This document shows positions 42,481 through 51,288 of a DNA stretch of 64,000 nucleotides, one piece after another; position 1 is the stretch's first letter; every line of letters starts with the position of its first letter. The DNA is from Streptomyces filamentosus (GTDB taxonomy: Bacteria > Actinomycetota > Actinomycetes > Streptomycetales > Streptomycetaceae), in assembly GCF_014654895.1 (NCBI RefSeq), contig NZ_BNBE01000004.1, forward strand, positions 992,001 through 1,056,000, in the 5' to 3' direction. Below the pieces are notes generated by a model, which saw only the letters and a program-made list of their open reading frames with translations, did not search any database and was not told where the DNA came from. The position numbers and the translations under genes are program-made.

Positions 42481-44597
42481 AGGTTTCCGGTGTTCTGGGC
42501 GGTGGCCTCGTGGGCGTGGGCTGTGTCGCGGAGCCGGTCGGCGTTGGTCCGCAGTCGGCGGGCGATGGGCAGGGGCAGTCGCTGGGCGAGCTGGTCGAGT
42601 TCGTCAGCCTTCTCACGGAGCAGGCGGGCGTGAGTATCGGTGCGGACGGTGTTGCCGCAGCCGGGGCGGCAGTCGTACTGGCGGGGTGCGGTGGCTCCGG
42701 GGACCGGGTTGCACAGGGCGGTGTCGTGCTGGAAGGCACAGATCAGCAGGGCATCGGGGTTGTCGTAGAGAACGATGCCGTCGCGGGCGAGATAGGCGCG
42801 GGCCTTGTGGACGAAGGTCCGCGGGACGATGCGGCCTTCGAAGCGGGAGGTTTGGGCGGCGGCGGTGAGGGACCGGCCGGCGGCGGGGCCGGAGAGGCGT
42901 TCGCCGGCGGCGAGCTGGTCGCGCAGCCGGGCGGCGGTGTCGGCGGCGGCCAGGGCGGTCTCGACATCGAGGACAGTGTGGATGCCGCCGCGGCTTCGGG
43001 CGCCGTAGCGGCTGGAGGTGCGGGCGTCCAGGACGGTGCGCATGTGGCCGTACTGGACGGCCAGGGCGATCAGGCCGCCGGGGCGGCGGGCGATGTGCCA
43101 GGCCAGGGTCCGGCGGAAGCGGCTGACCTTGATGGGGCCGTGGGGGTCGTCGGGGATGTGCTGGCCGGTAAGGCCCTGGGCGGCGGCCTCGTGGTTGACC
43201 CAGGCGGTGAAGTCGTTGATCCGCAGGTTCAGGCCCCCGGTCTGCAGGGACCCCCCGGGCCGGCCGCTGTGGTGGGCGGCACTGAAGAGGAGTTCTCCGC
43301 CGGGCACCATCTGTTCCAGGACGCGGATGGCGTTGACGACCGGCGTGATGGCCACCCAGGGGACGGCGCGGATCTCGCCGGCGGAGAGGTGATGGCCGTC
43401 GGTGTCGGTGACGTTCTTGAAGTGGCGGGAGCGGATCAAGTGCCGACCCGTGGTGTCGTCGGGCTCGGGGTCGGGGCAGCATCCGGAGCGCAGGTTCAAG
43501 ACCTCCTGGGGACGCATACCGGTCAGGTAGAGGCACACGATGGCAGCGGCTGTGCTGAGGTGGCGCATCAGCTGGGGCACGTCGTGGAAGTCCATGGCCG
43601 TACGCCAGGGCCTGCCGTCGAGCGACCCTCGGACGGGAACGCGCATGGGGCAGGGACCGGGTCTCCGCGCCACGAGGTCGCCCAGGCCGTGCTGTTCGGC
43701 GAACTGGAGGACCTGCCATCTGCTGGCGCCGGTGACCGCACCGACGTAGGACCTGGCCAGCAGCGGCCGGCCTGTACCCGCGGTGGCCGGCAGCGGGCCG
43801 CCGTCACGCACCAGCGGCAGCAGGAACTCTTCCAGTGCGGCCGCGGAGGCCGGGGTTCCCTGGTTGGTGCGGGCGAGACCGAGCAACCGACGGCGTTCGG
43901 CCGAGGCGGCGAGGATGTCGCCGGCGAAGTCGTCGACGAACCGCATGGCCCAGATGAGCAGTGGGCCGAGGACCTGCGGGTCGAGGGGCTCGGTGGCGTT
44001 CTCGGCCCGGGCGCCGCCGATGGCGGGCAGGAAGTCGTCCACCCCTTCGGTGTCCCACGGCGGGCGGGCGATGCCGGCCGGGGAGGCGGAGAGCCGGTCG
44101 AAGGCCCACAGGTCCGTCAGGCGGGCGCAGGTCAGCGCCCCGGTGGCGCGCGAGACCGTGGCCAGGCGCTCGTGGGCGTAGGCCCGCCACAGCGTGTCCG
44201 TGCAGCCGGCCAGGTCGGTGATGTTCTGCTGGGCGAGCCAGCGGGCGAGCTTCATCCACTCGGCGCAGGTGGCGTAGAGATCGCCGGCTGAGGTACGGGC
44301 CTTGGCCTGCACGCCGCGGGTGTGGAGGTAGGTGGGGCGCAGCCAGCCGTTGATCATCGTCCAGGCGGGCAGCTTCAGCTGACCGCGCAGTGAGGGTGAG
44401 CAGTTCTTCCAGTAGATGCGGGGCAGCGCGCTGGCAGGGTTGTCGACGAGCGGGGCGAGCGACCAGACGGGTTCCTGGTAGGTGGAGTTGGGGTGGGTGT
44501 TGCCGGGGCTGATCCACTTCGCCAGCACCACCGGGGTTTCCGGCGTGGGCATGGGCAGCGTGTAAGGGTCGTCGTCGGAGCCTTGGGCGGCGGTCAT
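42477..44597 (-). CDS. Large tyrosine recombinase-like protein (706 aa)
   Basis: Starts at ATG 44597 (MTAAQGSDDDPYTLPMPTPE), overlapping the preceding stop. The catalytic part shows R in LYLTGMRPQEVLNLRSG, a region VSRFRRTLAWHIARRPG where the family HxxR appears as SRFR-R, then AVQYGHMRTVLDARTSSRYG with H and Y. A cysteine-rich stretch near the end (ICAFQHDTALC ... YDCRPGCGN) resembles the zinc-like cluster of other multi-recombinase proteins, and a helical tail follows. The divergence at HxxR leaves its catalytic competence uncertain. It is the third gene of the chain. Confidence 0.75.
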   Translation of the reverse strand: MTAAQGSDDDPYTLPMPTPETPVVLAKWISPGNTHPNSTYQEPVWSLAPLVDNPASALPRIYWKNCSPSLRGQLKLPAWTMINGWLRPTYLHTRGVQAKARTSAGDLYATCAEWMKLARWLAQQNITDLAGCTDTLWRAYAHERLATVSRATGALTCARLTDLWAFDRLSASPAGIARPPWDTEGVDDFLPAIGGARAENATEPLDPQVLGPLLIWAMRFVDDFAGDILAASAERRRLLGLARTNQGTPASAAALEEFLLPLVRDGGPLPATAGTGRPLLARSYVGAVTGASRWQVLQFAEQHGLGDLVARRPGPCPMRVPVRGSLDGRPWRTAMDFHDVPQLMRHLSTAAAIVCLYLTGMRPQEVLNLRSGCCPDPEPDDTTGRHLIRSRHFKNVTDTDGHHLSAGEIRAVPWVAITPVVNAIRVLEQMVPGGELLFSAAHHSGRPGGSLQTGGLNLRINDFTAWVNHEAAAQGLTGQHIPDDPHGPIKVSRFRRTLAWHIARRPGGLIALAVQYGHMRTVLDARTSSRYGARSRGGIHTVLDVETALAAADTAARLRDQLAAGERLSGPAAGRSLTAAAQTSRFEGRIVPRTFVHKARAYLARDGIVLYDNPDALLICAFQHDTALCNPVPGATAPRQYDCRPGCGNTVRTDTHARLLREKADELDQLAQRLPLPIARRLRTNADRLRDTAHAHEATAQNTGNL

Positions 44598-46172
44598 GGC
44601 CGGAGGGTTCCCTTCACCAGCAGGTGGACCAGCGTGTGGTCGTCGGTGTCGGCCCGGCTGCTGGCTGTATCCCAGGCGGGCGGGCCGGTCTTGTCGCGCA
44701 GGTCGTTCAGGCGGGCGAAGTGCTCTGCCCACCGTGCCTGCCAGACCTCGGCGGGCAGCACGGAGCGCAGACTGCGCAGTCCCTGGTGCAGGTAGGCCAG
44801 GCGCGGGTGATGGCCGGGGTGGACGTGAGCGTTGCGGCAGCCCAGGTACAGCAGGAAATCCGCCGCGCAGCCCCCGGCGCCGTCCGGCCAGGGACTGGAG
44901 GTTTCGTCCGCGCAGTCGGCGGTGGCGGTCGCGGTGTGGCCGGGATCGGCCGCACCGGTGAGCCGGCCGCCGAACACAGCGGCCCGCGCCTGGGCCAGCG
45001 CCTCGCTGGCGCCTTCGGTGAAGACGTCCCGGGATGCGTGCTGGACCTGTTCGTCGGGCAGTACGTACACGCTCTCGGAGGAAGGCGGGCCTGAGCGGGT
45101 CGCGATGCGACTTGCTGGGGTAGTTCCGGCGCGCCACCATCAGCCGGTCCGTTCCCGGGGCGAGGACGGCGGCGAGACGGCGGGCGAAGGCGGTGGCCTC
45201 CAGCGCCTGGGCGATCAGCCGCCCGGGCGAGCTCGGGCCGGTATCGGCCACGTTCTCCGTCGAGAACCAGCGGCCGCCGCCCTGGCGCCGCTTCTCCACC
45301 TGGATCCGGTAGACCGGTGCCGTGCCCGTACCGGCTGACGGCGCCGTGGTCGGTGCGGGCAGACGTTCGTAGACGGACAGGTTCCAGCCGAACCGGTGAG
45401 TCAGCAACACGCCGAGGGCAGTGAGCTCCGAGCGGTCCAGATACAGCCGGCCCCAGGTGTCCTCCCAGCTCGTACCGCCCACCACCCTCCGCTCGGAGTT
45501 CACTGCACGGTCGTGGTCGGGGAGATGGCCGGTACGGGCCAGGTGGTCGAGAAGCGCACCGAGCCGCGCTTCGCGACTGCCCCGGGGCAGTTCACCGGAC
45601 CTCCAGCGGTCCAGCAGGAGGGCGTTGTCCCGCACCCGCAGAAGCGCAGCGCGGAACTGCCGTTGCGCGGCCAGCACCACGTGCTGCTGCTCCTGCGCGT
45701 CGAAGGCCCGGCGCTTCGAGGGATGGGTGGGCAGACGCCGCAGAAGCTCCTCGGCGACCGGCCCGGCGGCCAGCCGCTCGTCCAGCTTCAACAGCGGCCT
45801 GATGTGACGCATGAGGCTGATGCCTCCGCTGGTGGCGATGTTCCGGGCCCGCCACCGCTTGAGCATCGCGGCGGTGAGACCGTCCAGGTCCTCGACCACG
45901 TCTGGTTGCTCGGCGACGAAACGGGCGAACGCTCCCAGCGCCGTCCAGTAGGCCGTCGCGGTCTCCAGGCTGTTCCACCGGGCCGACCTGGTAGCGAACA
46001 AACGGGCCAGGGAACGCTGCATCGGCTCGGCGACCGGCAGGCCGGCGAAGTCGAACCGGCAGTATGTGTCCTCGCCCGAGGCGATGGTCACCACCAGTTC
46101 GTCGGCCGCCAGCGGCTCGGCAGCGCGGTATCCGGCCGGAGGCGTAGCGGCCCGGCGCCCCCGCCTGCTCAT
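44594..46172 (-). pseudogene. Recombinase-operon middle gene, frameshifted
   Basis: Begins at ATG 46172 (MSRRGRRAATPPAGYRAAEP), overlapping the first gene's stop by ATGA, and its own stop overlaps the next gene's start at 44594-44597. Between these the length is 3n+1, so the frame changes once. The first frame is sensible to MVARRNYPSKSHRD near 45099, and the second from SSESVYVLPDEQVQHASRDV at about 45076. Removing one base from the GGG at 45097-45099 joins them into about 525 residues. I see no complete R-H-R-Y set, so even intact it may be a structural partner. Conserved gene overlaps at both ends argue that the lesion is recent or artefactual. Confidence 0.7.
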
Positions 46173-47707
46173 CCGTCCGCCCGCCCGGCCAGCAGGATGT
46201 CGATGTCCTGGATACCCTGCGACTCGCGGGCAAGGCAGGCGAACACCCCGTCCAGGTCCTCCGCAGGAAGTACCCCAGCGGTGTCGGCGCGTCCTGCGGT
46301 CAGGACCGACTCCAGCTCCAGGTGCGCGACCGGGGCAAGGTAATGGCGTTTCGTGGTCTCCACATCGGCGTGTCCGAGCAGGGTCTTCACCAACCACCAC
46401 GGATCACCGAACAGCATCGCGAAATCCCGGCGGTCCGCCTTCGTCAACCCGAGCCGGGACTCCAGCAGCGTGTTCAGCAGGACCAGCATGTAAAGCGCGT
46501 ACGAATGCCGGGCGGCCAGCGGCGTCGCGTACGGACTCCGGCCACGAACCTCCGCCAGCCTCAGACCGCGCCCCACCGTCCGCTCCCGGGCGGTGAGCAA
46601 AACCTGCTCGCAGCGCTGGTTGGCCTGCCTGAAGATCCCGTTCCACCGCTCCGGCGCCATCGGCAGGCCCTGCTCGGTGAGCCACAACCAGGCCGGCTCC
46701 GGTCCGTCCGGGCCGTCGACGAACAGCAACTGCCGCTCCCGCCACCCCAAACGCCCCAGTTCCTGCCGGCCTGCGACACCGTGCCGGTCCACCCACTCCA
46801 CCACCGGCCTGCGGCCCCGCCTCACTCCCGTGACCAGCCTCAACCCGGCAAGACGCTCGTACCGGCCCTGCTGCTGGGCACGCTGGACGGCCCAGGCGCG
46901 CTCCGAGGCGATGTACGCCTCGACCTGCCCGACCGCGTCCACCGTGGCGTAGAAGACCCGGCCCACCTTCGCCCGGGTGACGGCTGCGGCGATCTGCCCG
47001 TGGCAGTAGCGGCCATGGCGCAGCCTCTCGACAGGCACCTCGAAGGTGAGCAGCGAGCCGCCCTCCTGGCGCCGCAGACCGGAGCCGAGCAGCAGCTGGA
47101 CAAAGCTGGTGTTGCGCAGCTCGGTCCTCGACTCCCACCCGGCCGCCGGCAACCCGGGGCCCAGGTGGCCGCGCAGCCCGATGTCCGACCACAAACGCCA
47201 CGTCCGCGGCGTCAGCCAGAGCACGTTGGAGCTGACAGAGTCCGCGGCCCGGTCCTCGCGCCGTCCGACGTCCACCGGCAGCGGCTCAACCCCCGCCCAC
47301 CGAAACAGCTTGGTGAACGCGGCCGCCTCCCGGTTCCACTTCGTCCCGCCGATGCGCTGCGGGTTCTCCACCGCCCGGCACCGCCAGTCGCGGTAATCCG
47401 CCAGATCCCTGGGGCTCGCCCTTCGCCAGGAAACCCCGCGCGAGGACAGGAAGGTCAGCAGCGGTCGGATGTCCGTCGCGTAGTTCCGCTTCGTCTCCCG
47501 CTCCAAGCGCCGGAACGAGTCGGACAGGACGAACTCCAGGAGCCCCGCATCGACGGTACCGTCCGGCCCCACGAACACTGGATCACCAGGCCGAAGACCG
47601 ATCCGGGCCACCGCTGCCGGCAAGTCCCGAACCCCGAGGACATCCTCATCAGGGAGGACACCCCAGCGGCCCGAATCCGGTACCCACACCACTTGCCACT
47701 CGGCCAA
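46169..47707 (-). CDS. Tyrosine recombinase, first gene of the chain (512 aa)
   Basis: Core-binding region FRRLERETKRNYATDIRPLL at residues ~68-90. Catalytic motifs are R in LLLGSGLRRQEGGSLL, then PLAARHSYALYMLVLLNTLL (canonical HxxRH with the first histidine replaced by leucine) and LLGHADVETTKRHYLAPV containing H and the tyrosine nucleophile. The length and insertions between motifs match the first recombinase of GInt-type operons. It would cut the element ends and attachment site. The start is ATG at 47705-47707. The region upstream to 48049 (342 bp) is free of genes apart from the 14-bp motif. Confidence 0.8.
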   Translation of the reverse strand: MAEWQVVWVPDSGRWGVLPDEDVLGVRDLPAAVARIGLRPGDPVFVGPDGTVDAGLLEFVLSDSFRRLERETKRNYATDIRPLLTFLSSRGVSWRRASPRDLADYRDWRCRAVENPQRIGGTKWNREAAAFTKLFRWAGVEPLPVDVGRREDRAADSVSSNVLWLTPRTWRLWSDIGLRGHLGPGLPAAGWESRTELRNTSFVQLLLGSGLRRQEGGSLLTFEVPVERLRHGRYCHGQIAAAVTRAKVGRVFYATVDAVGQVEAYIASERAWAVQRAQQQGRYERLAGLRLVTGVRRGRRPVVEWVDRHGVAGRQELGRLGWRERQLLFVDGPDGPEPAWLWLTEQGLPMAPERWNGIFRQANQRCEQVLLTARERTVGRGLRLAEVRGRSPYATPLAARHSYALYMLVLLNTLLESRLGLTKADRRDFAMLFGDPWWLVKTLLGHADVETTKRHYLAPVAHLELESVLTAGRADTAGVLPAEDLDGVFACLARESQGIQDIDILLAGRADG

Positions 47708-47947
47708 CCGAAGCCTCCCTGATGCGTGAACTCACAGAATCATCAGGGAAGTCGCGTCGAACAGTTTCAGGTCCAGCCACCCCCACTCAGCAATTGCCGA
47801 GCGAAAACGTCGCGGAGGGCCAAGATTATTTCCCGAAAGGCACCCCCGCCCCCGCCGGACAGGACTAGACCGGCATGTGACCTAAAAGGGACATCTAGAC
47901 CCCCTGGGGCATGCTTGGGACCGCGCCTCTAACGGACTTTCAGATAG

Positions 47948-47961
47948 GCCGCTGACCTGCG
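47948..47961. repeat. Second copy of the shared 14-bp motif
   Basis: GCCGCTGACCTGCG, identical to 20341-20354 and in the same orientation relative to its recombinase operon. It lies 241 bp upstream of the first recombinase start, against 21 bp for the other copy. Confidence 0.6.
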
Positions 47962-48049
47962 GTAAACGCAGAAAAGAGTGACGGCCTCCGGAGCCGGTGC
48001 GGACTCCACCTCCACGGAAAGCCACGCTTTTCACACAGGCGCCCCATCA

Positions 48050-48288
48050 TCACGGAGCGGGCGGGTAGTCCACGATCGCGGCCTCGTACGTCTCCGCGTA
48101 CACCTTCAGCGCATCCGTCCCGACCGGTCCGCCCAAGACCCCAGCGGAGCTTCGTCGCCGTCCACTCCCACGTACCGACAGTGAGCCTCGGGCAGGGGAA
48201 CCATCCACTCCGTCGAATCCGGATCGGCCTTCGCCCGATTCGAGCGCGCGGTCACGGCGACCAGCAACGCTGTGGCGTTCTGGCTCAA
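48050..48288 (-). pseudogene. Decayed HNH nuclease (DUF1524-like) fragment
   Basis: The minus strand begins LLVAVTARSNRAKADPDSTE followed by WMVPLPEAHCRYV, matching the C-terminal half of secreted GmrSD-type HNH (DUF1524) proteins as I know them. The expected continuation EWTATKLRWGL and then ALKVYAETYEAAIVDYPPAP are found in the next two frames, so there are two frameshifts. The HNH catalytic part is absent. It is a relic beside the right end of the tandem-recombinase element, perhaps the flank of the insertion site. Confidence 0.5.
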
Positions 48289-48357
48289 GGCCGAAGACTG
48301 GCGTCGGCCGCTAAACGGTCGAGACCAGTCTTCGGGCTTGCCTGTCCTTCCCGCCGG

Positions 48358-50850
48358 TCAGTTGATGGTGACCACCCGCTGTGCGGTCATCGTGCGGGAG
48401 TCGCGGGCGCTGGCGAAGGTGTAGAGGCCCGGGACGAGCTTCCAGGTGCCGGCGCTCCAGATGGTGAGGTCGTCGGCGGGGATGGTGAAGGTGATGCGCT
48501 GGTTGACGCCGGGAGCGAGGGTGATCTTCCGGAAGGCGACGAGGCGGCGCGGTTCCGCCGCTGCCGCGGCCGGGAGGGTCGCGTAGACCTGGACGACGTC
48601 GGTGCCCTGGCGGGTGCCGCTGTTGGTGACGGTGACGGAGAGAGTGACCGTCTTCGCGGCGGTGTCGTAGGCGGCTTCCAGAGAGCCGTGGGCGAAGGAC
48701 GTGTACGACAGGCCGTGCCCGAAGGGGAAGAGGGGCTGCTGCCCCTTGGCGTCGTAGTAGCGGTAGCCGATGGCGGTGCCTTCGTCGTAGGAGACGGTGG
48801 CGTTCGCGCCGGGGTAGGTCGCGGTGGTGGTGCCGGGGCCCTGCGCGGCGCTGGCGGGGAAGGTGACGGGGAGTCGGCCTGAGGGGTCGCTGTCACCGAA
48901 GAGGACGGCGGCGAGCGCGGTGCCCATGCCGCGGCCGCCGTACCAGGCCTGGATGACGGCTTCGACGTCGCCCAGCCAGGGCATCGCGACCGGGCCGTCG
49001 GTGTTCAGGACCACGATGGTACGGGGGTTGGCGGCGGCGACGGCGGTGATGAGCTGGTTCTGGTCCGCGGGGAGGGTGAGCTGCTCGTGGTCCATCGCCT
49101 CGCCCGCCATGCGGTTGACGAAGACGATGGCGGCGTCGGCGGTGCGGGCGGCCTGGACCGCTGCCGGGATGAGGGAGGCGGGCTGCCAGCCGAGGGTGAG
49201 TCCGCAGGTGGTCTGGCCCATGGCGTCCGGGTCGGCGATGGCGTTGTTGTAGGTGAGTTCGATGGTTGCGGCCTGGCCGGCGGTGAGCTCGATGGTGCCC
49301 TGGAGGGGGTAGTCGTGGGTGCCGAGGAAGAAGCGGCGGGTGCCACGGGAGCCGGAGACGACGGTGGTGCCGTTGATCTTGAGGGTGGCGGTGCCGGCGG
49401 GCAGGAGGGAGAAGCGGTGCAGGCCGGTGTGGGTCGGGGTGAGGGTGCCGGACCAGGTCGCGGACCAGACGGTGGGAAGGTTCTCGACCGGGGTACTGGT
49501 GAAGTCGACGACGGGGTCGGTGCGGGTGGCGACCGGGGTGCCGGTGGGCTGGGCAGAGGCGTAGTAGCGGCCGGTGAGGCCGGCGGTCCCACCGGAGGTG
49601 CGCAGGACGGTGGAGGGAACGGTGGTGAGTGGGATGTCACCGATGGTGCCCTGAGCGTGGGTGACGGTGACGGTGCTGCCGGCGCGGGCCTTGATGGCCT
49701 GGAGGGGCGTGATCCAGGTGCCGGGGTCGACGTAGGTGGAGCCGGCGACGCCGGTGAGGGCGTCGGGGCCGGCGGGGCCGATGACGGCGAGGGACTTCAG
49801 GGTGGCGGGCAGGGGAAGGGCCGCGGCGCGGTTGGCGAGCAGGACGGTGGAGCCGAGGGCCGCCTCGTGGGCGAGGCTCTTGTGTTCGGCGGTGCTGACG
49901 TCCTGGGCCGGTGCGGGGAGGGGGTTGTCCACGAGGCCGTTGGCGAACAGGGTGATGAGGATGCGGCGGGCGGCGTCGTTCAGGCGTGCGGCCGGGATGG
50001 AGCCGTCGGTGAGTGAGCCGGGGGCCAGCTTGACTCCGCCGGGTCCGAGGCCGGCGAGGTCCATGCCCGCCTTGGCGGCGGCGACCTGGTCGGCGCCGGC
50101 CCAGAAGTCGGGGACGGTGTAGCCCTGGAGCCCGAGGTGGTTCTTGACGTCGTCGAAGAGCGCGGGGCTTTCAGTGGCGAAGGTGCCGTTGATCTTCGGG
50201 TAGGCCATCATCACCGAGGTGGTGGGGGCCGCGGTGATCACGTGGCGGAAGGGCCTCTGGTAGGTCTCGTGCAGGGCCCGGTCTGACACCAGGGTGTCGG
50301 TGAAGAAGCGGTTCACCTCCTGGGTGTAGGCGGCGAAGTGCTTGACGGTGGCGGTGACCTGGCGGCTCTGCATGCCGGTGGTGAGGGCCGCGCCGAGCCG
50401 GCCGGCGAGGAGCGGGTCCTCGCCGAGGCTTTCGGCCTGGCGGCCGAAGTGCCAGGTGCGGGTGAGGTCGATGGTGGGGCCGAGGAGGTTGTTGTAGCCC
50501 TTGGCACGTCCTTCGGTGCCGATGGCGGTGCCGATGCGGCGGGCCAGGTCCTCGTCGAAGGCCGCGGCCTGCGCGAGGGGGACGGGGAAGGCGGTGACGT
50601 TCTGCTCGCCGCGCAGTCCGGCGGAGGCGTCGACCATGGCCAGCGCGGGGATGCCGAGGTGGGCCAGAGAGGCGAAGTCGCATCGGACGAGCGCCTCCTT
50701 CTCGGCGGCCGTCATCCGTGCGAGGAGGGCGTCGGCGCGGTCGAAGGCGCGGGGATCGGTGGCGGCGAAGGCCTGAATGGTGGCTCCAGGGGTCAGGGTG
50801 GCGACTGCCGCTGTGGCGATGGCGGCGGACAGGAAGGTACGTCGGTTCAC
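48358..50850 (-). CDS. Exported GH3 beta-glucosidase with PA14 domain
   Basis: Encodes 830 aa from GTG at 50848-50850 (MNRRTFLSAAIATAAVATLT), with GGAGAG upstream. NRRTFL followed by a hydrophobic stretch suggests a Tat signal peptide. The GH3 N-terminal barrel includes PTIDLTRTWHFGRQAESLGEDP, VKHFAAYTQE (K-H-F family motif) and GYTVPDFWAGADQVAA, where D is the likely nucleophile. A PA14-like sugar-binding insert (LTGRYYASAQPTG ... LHRFSLLPAGTATLKING) lies around residues 440-570, and a fibronectin-III-like domain ends the protein. It hydrolyses beta-glucosides outside the cytoplasm. It lies downstream of the rhamnosidase operon on the same strand. Confidence 0.9.
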   Translation of the reverse strand: MNRRTFLSAAIATAAVATLTPGATIQAFAATDPRAFDRADALLARMTAAEKEALVRCDFASLAHLGIPALAMVDASAGLRGEQNVTAFPVPLAQAAAFDEDLARRIGTAIGTEGRAKGYNNLLGPTIDLTRTWHFGRQAESLGEDPLLAGRLGAALTTGMQSRQVTATVKHFAAYTQEVNRFFTDTLVSDRALHETYQRPFRHVITAAPTTSVMMAYPKINGTFATESPALFDDVKNHLGLQGYTVPDFWAGADQVAAAKAGMDLAGLGPGGVKLAPGSLTDGSIPAARLNDAARRILITLFANGLVDNPLPAPAQDVSTAEHKSLAHEAALGSTVLLANRAAALPLPATLKSLAVIGPAGPDALTGVAGSTYVDPGTWITPLQAIKARAGSTVTVTHAQGTIGDIPLTTVPSTVLRTSGGTAGLTGRYYASAQPTGTPVATRTDPVVDFTSTPVENLPTVWSATWSGTLTPTHTGLHRFSLLPAGTATLKINGTTVVSGSRGTRRFFLGTHDYPLQGTIELTAGQAATIELTYNNAIADPDAMGQTTCGLTLGWQPASLIPAAVQAARTADAAIVFVNRMAGEAMDHEQLTLPADQNQLITAVAAANPRTIVVLNTDGPVAMPWLGDVEAVIQAWYGGRGMGTALAAVLFGDSDPSGRLPVTFPASAAQGPGTTTATYPGANATVSYDEGTAIGYRYYDAKGQQPLFPFGHGLSYTSFAHGSLEAAYDTAAKTVTLSVTVTNSGTRQGTDVVQVYATLPAAAAAEPRRLVAFRKITLAPGVNQRITFTIPADDLTIWSAGTWKLVPGLYTFASARDSRTMTAQRVVTIN

Positions 50851-51288
50851 GGCGACTCTCCGGACGGTGGGGGCGGAGGGGCTGGCGCCGCAGAATCGAC
50901 TGCTGCTCTCCAGCCCGTGGGGATACGTCAGGCTGTCAGCACCCTCTCGAAAGCCTTCCCGAGTCCCGCGGGAGCCTCCAGGGATTTCAGGTGCTTCAAT
51001 CAGCACTTCACGCAAGCCGAAAAATATGACCACGGGCAGCCCCGGTCAACCCGTAGGGTTCTATTAATTCGACGCATGCCCCCTGAGCTGCACAGATACA
51101 CCGCACATTCAAGAGCATGAAAAATTTAAGCGGCAGCTCTCCGAGGCACCTTCGCGTCACCATGCACATATCGAATAGCCCTCATCGATTGCATGGATGA
51201 AGCCGCTCTTTTTTCGTTCCCATACACGCGTTCCCGGCATGGTTGGAAATCCATGCCGGGTACGCTCGAATTTTTGAGGTATCGCTCG
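50851..51288. other. 438-bp gap between GH3 and GH78 genes
   Basis: This gap is markedly more AT-rich than its surroundings and contains no convincing gene. It holds the GH3 promoter region and, near the GH78 stop, the hairpin at 51233-51260. The lower GC may simply mark a promoter. Confidence 0.5.
51233..51260. terminator. Hairpin downstream of GH78
   Basis: Perfect arms CCCGGCATGG and CCATGCCGGG with an 8-base loop, 29 bp beyond the rhamnosidase stop. It probably ends the transporter-rhamnosidase transcript and so separates it from the GH3 gene. Confidence 0.65.

Larger units (their letters stand above)
42055..47985 (-). mobile_element. Tandem-recombinase element (GInt/Tn554-like)
   Basis: Four genes read leftward from 47707, each overlapping the next by ATGA: recombinase (512 aa), recombinase-like protein (frameshifted), recombinase (706 aa) and a DUF6262/TnpC-like protein. 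Three recombinase-family proteins plus a small helix-turn-helix protein is the core arrangement described for GInt islands, and similar to Tn554. The 14-bp motif GCCGCTGACCTGCG at 47948-47961 lies near the presumed right end. I could not fix either terminus: the left lies between 42015 and 42054 or further out, and the right is approximate. Confidence 0.6.

Noticed and set aside
42477..46400. A single 1,307-codon open frame on the minus strand
   Set aside because: It joins the real 44597-42477 gene, an out-of-frame stretch across 45095-44600 and most of the middle recombinase gene. Gene overlaps and motif content show separate genes, and the middle part has a frameshift.
47726..48184. Small plus-strand frames upstream of the first recombinase gene
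   Set aside because: They have proline/arginine-rich composition, no ribosome binding site and no family resemblance.
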